Below the pieces are notes generated by a model that was not told the DNA's origin, searched no databases, and saw only the letters and a program-made list of their open reading frames with translations. Both the position numbers and the translations under genes were made by a program. Of a stretch of DNA of 9,847 nucleotides, positions 7,344 to 9,847 are shown piece by piece; position 1 is the first letter of the stretch, and each line of letters opens with the position of its first letter. The DNA is taken from NCBI GenBank assembly GCA_964446655.1, contig CAYUPL010000097.1:1-9847 (forward strand). The letters run 5' to 3'. Origin of the DNA: Desulfopila_A sp964446655 (GTDB taxonomy: Bacteria > Desulfobacterota > Desulfobulbia > Desulfobulbales > Desulfocapsaceae).

Positions 7344-8300
7344 ATGATACAAGAACATAGCTGTAATCTCCATTTTTCCGACAATGACAAAGCAGCCTTG
7401 TTATTCGGGGATCTGAACAGAAATCTGCAGACCGTTGAAAAAGGTTCCGGCGTTACCATTAATGTGCGCGGCAACGATGTTAACATCGTCGGCCGCGAAC
7501 ATGAAGTCAAGCTCATCAGTGATCTGCTGCGTCAATTGTATGATCTTATCGGCAAAGGCTACCCTGTATATTCGTCCGATTTCGCTTTCGGCCTGCGCAT
7601 CCTGGAGTCCAAACCTTCGGCCAGGCTGGACAAGATTTTTCTGGATAAAGTATATGTCACGACGCAACACCGGGTAATTTCCCCTAAGACACGCAACCAA
7701 AAACTCTACATTGATGCTATTCGCCACAATGATATTGTTTTCGGTATCGGCCCAGCCGGTACCGGCAAGACATACCTTGCCGTAGCCATGGCGGTATCGG
7801 CGTTGATGACAAATCAGGTCAGATCCATAATCTTAACCCGCCCGGCCGTCGAGGCTGGAGAAAAACTCGGCTTTCTCCCCGGTGATCTGGCCCAGAAAGT
7901 CAACCCCTACCTCCGCCCTCTGCACGATGCGTTGAATGATATGCTTGGTGCGGAGAAAAGTATCGACCTTATCGAAAAAGGCGTTATTGAAATAGCCCCT
8001 CTCGCCTTTATGAGAGGAAGAACATTGTCAAACGCTTTTGTGATACTCGACGAAGCGCAGAACACCACCAAAGAGCAGATGAAAATGTTTTTAACACGGA
8101 TCGGCTTTGATTCCCTTGCCGTAATAACGGGAGACTCAACCCAGGTTGACCTGCCGATCCCGAAAAACTCCGGTCTTATTGAAGCTGGACGAATACTGAA
8201 AAATATCAATGGAATCCACTTTTGTAATTTCACCAGGGAAGATGTCGTGCGCCACCCTCTGGTGCAGAAAATTATAGAGGCATACGAAAAGCAAAAGTAG
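7344..8300 (+). CDS. phoH: PhoH-like ATPase
   Basis: Cytoplasmic P-loop ATPase of the PhoH (YbeZ) family, predicted to act on RNA and often encoded beside YbeY. The product is 318 aa, the normal length for the short form without a PIN domain. The N-terminal part (about 1-105) is the family's KH-like region (VTINVRGNDVNIVG). The ATPase domain has Walker A GPAGTGKT (136-143), the conserved TRPAVEAGEKLGFLPGDL stretch (165-182), Walker B FVILDEAQN (D236, E237) and GDSTQVDLP (263-271). The ATG is 5 nt after the upstream stop and has only a weak Shine-Dalgarno, which points to translational coupling to the DsbA-family gene. The precise substrate is unknown even for the family. Confidence 0.95.
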   Translation: MIQEHSCNLHFSDNDKAALLFGDLNRNLQTVEKGSGVTINVRGNDVNIVGREHEVKLISDLLRQLYDLIGKGYPVYSSDFAFGLRILESKPSARLDKIFLDKVYVTTQHRVISPKTRNQKLYIDAIRHNDIVFGIGPAGTGKTYLAVAMAVSALMTNQVRSIILTRPAVEAGEKLGFLPGDLAQKVNPYLRPLHDALNDMLGAEKSIDLIEKGVIEIAPLAFMRGRTLSNAFVILDEAQNTTKEQMKMFLTRIGFDSLAVITGDSTQVDLPIPKNSGLIEAGRILKNINGIHFCNFTREDVVRHPLVQKIIEAYEKQK

Positions 8301-8514
8301 AATGAACATTGTTGTTGGGCTGCGCTGCGCTTAGCACCAACCTACGATCTGAGGTAGATTGAGCGTTCCGGTCAGGATGTGGGAATGATGAAAAAGGGGT
8401 TCGATCCGTTGTGAAAACATCATGGCAGGGTTTATTGCGTAAGCAGATAATCGAATGGTGAAATTCACCCCGGTACCAGAAAAAGTCAACTCTTCCATTG
8501 GAATTGCAGCCATA
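8301..8514. other. Spacer between phoH and ybeY with REP-like sequence
   Basis: phoH and ybeY are usually tightly packed, yet here 214 nt intervene. The left part carries a palindromic REP-like unit (8314-8346). The rest, to about 8454, has no ribosome binding site or protein-like frame that I can support. An in-frame ATG at 8455 opens the frame 20 codons before the family-like YbeY start. The composition and palindrome suggest an inserted repeat; this is inference. Confidence 0.5.
8314..8346. repeat. REP-like palindromic repeat unit
   Basis: GTTGGGCT (8314-8321) pairs with AGC-A-CCAAC (8333-8341), an 8-bp stem with one bulged A and an 11-nt loop rich in GCGC. It is followed by CTACG. Units of the type GTTGGGCT...AGCCCAACCTACG are, from general knowledge, common dispersed intergenic repeats in many proteobacterial genomes. 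Only one copy lies in this window, so its repeat status cannot be shown here. Confidence 0.55.
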
Positions 8515-9711
8515 ATGCCCATCGCCATCTCCTATAACTATCCTACCCACATTCCTGCAGTAACGGAAATAGAAATCTCGCAACTTGCTGAAAAACTCCT
8601 GCAGGAACTGGGCGTGCAACATTACAATGTGACGCTTTGCTTGACGGACGATAAGGAGATCCGGAAACTTAACCATACCTACCGCTATAAAAATCAGGCA
8701 ACCAATGTCCTTTCCTTCCCTTTCGCCGACGGTCTTGAAGAAGACCTTTGCTACACAGAGCACCGTGAACTTGGAGATGTCGTCATTTCTATCGACACCG
8801 CCTTAAAGGAAGCGCAATCTTTTAATCAATCGCCCCAATACCGCCTGACCTGGCTGATAGCACATGGTCTCCTCCATCTTTTGGGGTATGATCATGAGCG
8901 TTCACAGCAGGATGCGGAAATAATGACGGCAAAAGAAAAACAATTACTTACTAAAGTATTCCAGAAGAGGAGCATTATAATGCCACAACTTGCCATCAAT
9001 GTCGATCACATTGCAACTATTCGCCAGGCCAGAGGAGGGACAGAACCGGACCCTGTCTTTGCCGCCTCCATCTGTGAACTTGCCGGAGCAGCAGGAATTG
9101 TTGTGCATCTGCGGGAAGATCGGCGCCATATTCAGGATAGGGACATATATCTCCTCAGAAAAACAGTCAAAACAAAACTTAATCTTGAAATGGGCGCCAA
9201 TAAGGAGATTATCGATATTGCCTGTGATATCGTCCCTGATATGGTAACTCTGGTGCCGGAGAAGAGGCAGGAACTGACCACCGAGGGAGGCCTCGATGTT
9301 CTGTCCCAGCAAAAGAAACTGGCCAAAGTCGTTAAAAAATTCAGCAAAGCGGGTATTCCCGTGTCTCTTTTTATTGATCCTGATATCGGCCAGATCCAGG
9401 CTTCTCATGAGATAGGAGCCCAATTTGTGGAAATTCATACCGGGCGCTACTGCGATGCTACAAATGAAAAACATCAAGACATCGAGTTTGACCTGATAGC
9501 GACAGCGGCGGCGGAGGCAAGTCGGTGCGGGCTCATCGTCAACGGGGGCCATGGTTTAAATTATCAAAACACAGCCCGTATTGCCGCCCTGGACACAATG
9601 GAGGAGCTTTCCATCGGTCATGCGATAATCTCCCGTGCCGCCTTTACCGGCCTGGAACAGGCTGTAAAAGATATGCTGCACATAATCCGGACTGCCCAGC
9701 CACGCTGGTAA
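8515..9711 (+). CDS. ybeY-pdxJ: YbeY-PdxJ in-frame fusion (endoribonuclease YbeY + pyridoxine 5'-phosphate synthase)
   Basis: One uninterrupted frame of 398 aa. Residues 1-155 are YbeY, the metal-dependent endoribonuclease of 16S rRNA 3'-end maturation and ribosome quality control: Arg57 in LNHTYRYKN, the TNVLSFPF motif (63-70) and the zinc motif H117-GLL-H121-LLGYD-H127. Residue 156 onward is complete PdxJ. There is no stop between them: YbeY runs straight through QKRSII into the PdxJ methionine. The start at 8515 (MPIAISYN) is chosen because it puts the LNxTYR motif where the family has it; an ATG at 8455 would add 20 residues of non-family sequence. Neither start has a good Shine-Dalgarno (nearest GGA is 12 nt from 8515), so YbeY initiation may be weak. 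Whether the two enzymes exist as a fusion, as free PdxJ, or both is open. Confidence 0.82.
   Translation: MPIAISYNYPTHIPAVTEIEISQLAEKLLQELGVQHYNVTLCLTDDKEIRKLNHTYRYKNQATNVLSFPFADGLEEDLCYTEHRELGDVVISIDTALKEAQSFNQSPQYRLTWLIAHGLLHLLGYDHERSQQDAEIMTAKEKQLLTKVFQKRSIIMPQLAINVDHIATIRQARGGTEPDPVFAASICELAGAAGIVVHLREDRRHIQDRDIYLLRKTVKTKLNLEMGANKEIIDIACDIVPDMVTLVPEKRQELTTEGGLDVLSQQKKLAKVVKKFSKAGIPVSLFIDPDIGQIQASHEIGAQFVEIHTGRYCDATNEKHQDIEFDLIATAAAEASRCGLIVNGGHGLNYQNTARIAALDTMEELSIGHAIISRAAFTGLEQAVKDMLHIIRTAQPRW
8967..8972 (+). promoter_or_regulatory. Internal ribosome binding site for pdxJ
   Basis: GAGGAG lies 7 nt before the ATG at 8980 and inside the last YbeY codons. It is one of the strongest Shine-Dalgarno sequences in the window and supports independent initiation of PdxJ within the fused frame. 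Confidence 0.75.
8980..9711 (+). CDS. pdxJ: PdxJ, pyridoxine 5'-phosphate synthase (internal start of the fused frame)
   Basis: Condenses 1-deoxy-D-xylulose 5-phosphate with 3-amino-2-oxopropyl phosphate to pyridoxine 5'-phosphate, the ring-closing step of the DXP-dependent vitamin B6 pathway, in the cytoplasm. From the ATG at 8980 the product is 243 aa, the same length as E. coli PdxJ, and is a TIM-barrel enzyme with all active-site residues: His43 and Arg45 in VVHLREDRRH, Glu70 in LNLEM, and His191 in NGGHGLNY, matching E. coli H45, E72 and H193 at a constant offset. VPEKRQELTTEGGLDV (92-107) and IGHAIISRA (212-220) are also typical. This frame is the same as YbeY upstream, so the entry overlaps the fusion; the internal ribosome binding site suggests PdxJ is also made alone. 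Confidence 0.93.
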   Translation: MPQLAINVDHIATIRQARGGTEPDPVFAASICELAGAAGIVVHLREDRRHIQDRDIYLLRKTVKTKLNLEMGANKEIIDIACDIVPDMVTLVPEKRQELTTEGGLDVLSQQKKLAKVVKKFSKAGIPVSLFIDPDIGQIQASHEIGAQFVEIHTGRYCDATNEKHQDIEFDLIATAAAEASRCGLIVNGGHGLNYQNTARIAALDTMEELSIGHAIISRAAFTGLEQAVKDMLHIIRTAQPRW

Positions 9712-9726
9712 TCCAGCTTCTTTTCT
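9704..9726 (+). terminator. Possible weak intrinsic terminator after pdxJ
   Basis: GCTGG (9704-9708) and CCAGC (9713-9717) form a short 5-bp hairpin with loop TAAT that includes the stop codon, followed by the T-rich TTCTTTTCT. The same GCTGG can instead pair with CCAGC at 9696-9700 just upstream, giving a competing hairpin. The stem is short, so termination efficiency is uncertain. Confidence 0.4.
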
Positions 9727-9738
9727 CATTAGCGTCTG

Positions 9739-9756
9739 TTTTGTCAATTGACAAAA
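9739..9756. repeat. Perfect 18-bp palindrome over the tRNA-Leu(UAA) promoter
   Basis: TTTTGTCAATTGACAAAA is identical to its reverse complement. Its right half contains the TTGACA used as -35 of the tRNA-Leu(UAA) promoter, so a dimeric protein bound here would cover the -35. It could equally be chance. I cannot assign it to a known regulator. Confidence 0.5.
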
Positions 9757-9777
9757 TTATTAGGAGTGTGGTAAAAA
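9748..9777 (+). promoter_or_regulatory. Candidate sigma70 promoter for tRNA-Leu(UAA)
   Basis: A consensus -35 TTGACA (9748-9753) is followed 18 nt later by TAAAAA (9772-9777, 4 of 6), with TGTG just upstream that resembles an extended -10. The start point would fall near 9784, about 5 nt before the tRNA, a normal arrangement for a tRNA gene. Confidence 0.55.
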
Positions 9778-9788
9778 ATCGACACCTT

Positions 9789-9847
9789 GCCTGGGTGGTG
9801 GAATTGGTAGACACCCGGGACTTAAAATCCCGTGGGCTTTGGCCCGT
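9789..9847 (+). tRNA. tRNA-Leu (anticodon UAA), 3' part beyond the window
   Basis: GCCTGGG acceptor strand (9789-9795), T8, D arm with GGAATTGGTAGAC, anticodon stem CGGGA/TCCCG around loop CTTAAAA, anticodon TAA at 9823-9825. A long variable arm (GGGC TTTG GCCC) follows, as in class II leucine tRNAs. The window ends at the start of the T arm. It lies 77 nt after pdxJ with its own promoter. Confidence 0.94.

Noticed and set aside
8455..8514. Earlier ATG for YbeY adding 20 residues
   Set aside because: The extra residues do not resemble a YbeY N-terminus and no ribosome binding site precedes 8455. Not fully excluded, because the 8515 start also lacks a good one.
8272..8763. 163-aa minus-strand frame over the phoH-ybeY spacer, and a 65-aa one at 8331-8528
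   Set aside because: Both run antisense into conserved ybeY or through the REP-like repeat; no ribosome binding site or recognisable family. A degraded coding fragment in the spacer cannot be ruled out.
8944..9552. 202-aa minus-strand frame opposite pdxJ
   Set aside because: Antisense to fully conserved PdxJ active-site sequence; shadow frame.

Overview
The window is a chromosomal housekeeping region of a Gram-negative bacterium. The gene order tRNA-Leu, tig, clpP, clpX, lon, tRNA-Val, followed by a phoH / ybeY / pdxJ block, is the layout I associate with Desulfobacterota (the former Deltaproteobacteria, e.g. sulfate reducers and relatives). This assignment is an inference from gene order and protein style; there is no rRNA or other marker here to prove it. 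The DNA is of moderate GC, and all large genes look intact, with one notable gene fusion.

Left half (1-6097, minus strand): a protein-quality-control cluster. Read in the direction of transcription it runs tRNA-Leu(UAG), trigger factor (tig, nascent-chain chaperone), clpP (serine peptidase), clpX (AAA+ unfoldase with zinc finger), lon (AAA+ Ser/Lys protease), then tRNA-Val(UAC) cut by the window edge. clpP and clpX abut with no base between stop and start. A strong hairpin sits between tig and clpP. tRNA-Val has its own promoter-like sequence just after lon. Together the proteins cover folding at the ribosome exit (Tig) and ATP-dependent degradation (ClpXP, Lon).

Middle (6098-6477): a 380-nt divergent intergenic region. 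It holds a candidate -10 for tRNA-Leu on the minus strand and a good sigma70-type promoter (TTGCCA, 17 nt, TATTAT) on the plus strand. I see no gene in it.

Right half (6478-9711, plus strand): a probable operon of an exported DsbA/thioredoxin-fold protein with an unusual N-terminal propeller-like segment, a PhoH-like ATPase 5 nt downstream, a 214-nt spacer carrying a REP-like palindrome, and one continuous reading frame that encodes YbeY (rRNA-maturation endoribonuclease) fused in frame to PdxJ (pyridoxine 5'-phosphate synthase). The fused frame keeps a near-ideal internal Shine-Dalgarno and ATG for PdxJ, so both a fusion protein and free PdxJ could be made. Two overlapping hairpins at the pdxJ stop may terminate the operon. 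Then a perfect 18-bp palindrome overlaps the -35 of a promoter for tRNA-Leu(UAA), whose 3' part lies beyond the window.

I found no CRISPR array, insertion sequence, phage gene or defence system. The most interesting points are the YbeY-PdxJ fusion, the DsbA protein with two blade-like repeats, and the repeat-bearing spacer before ybeY.
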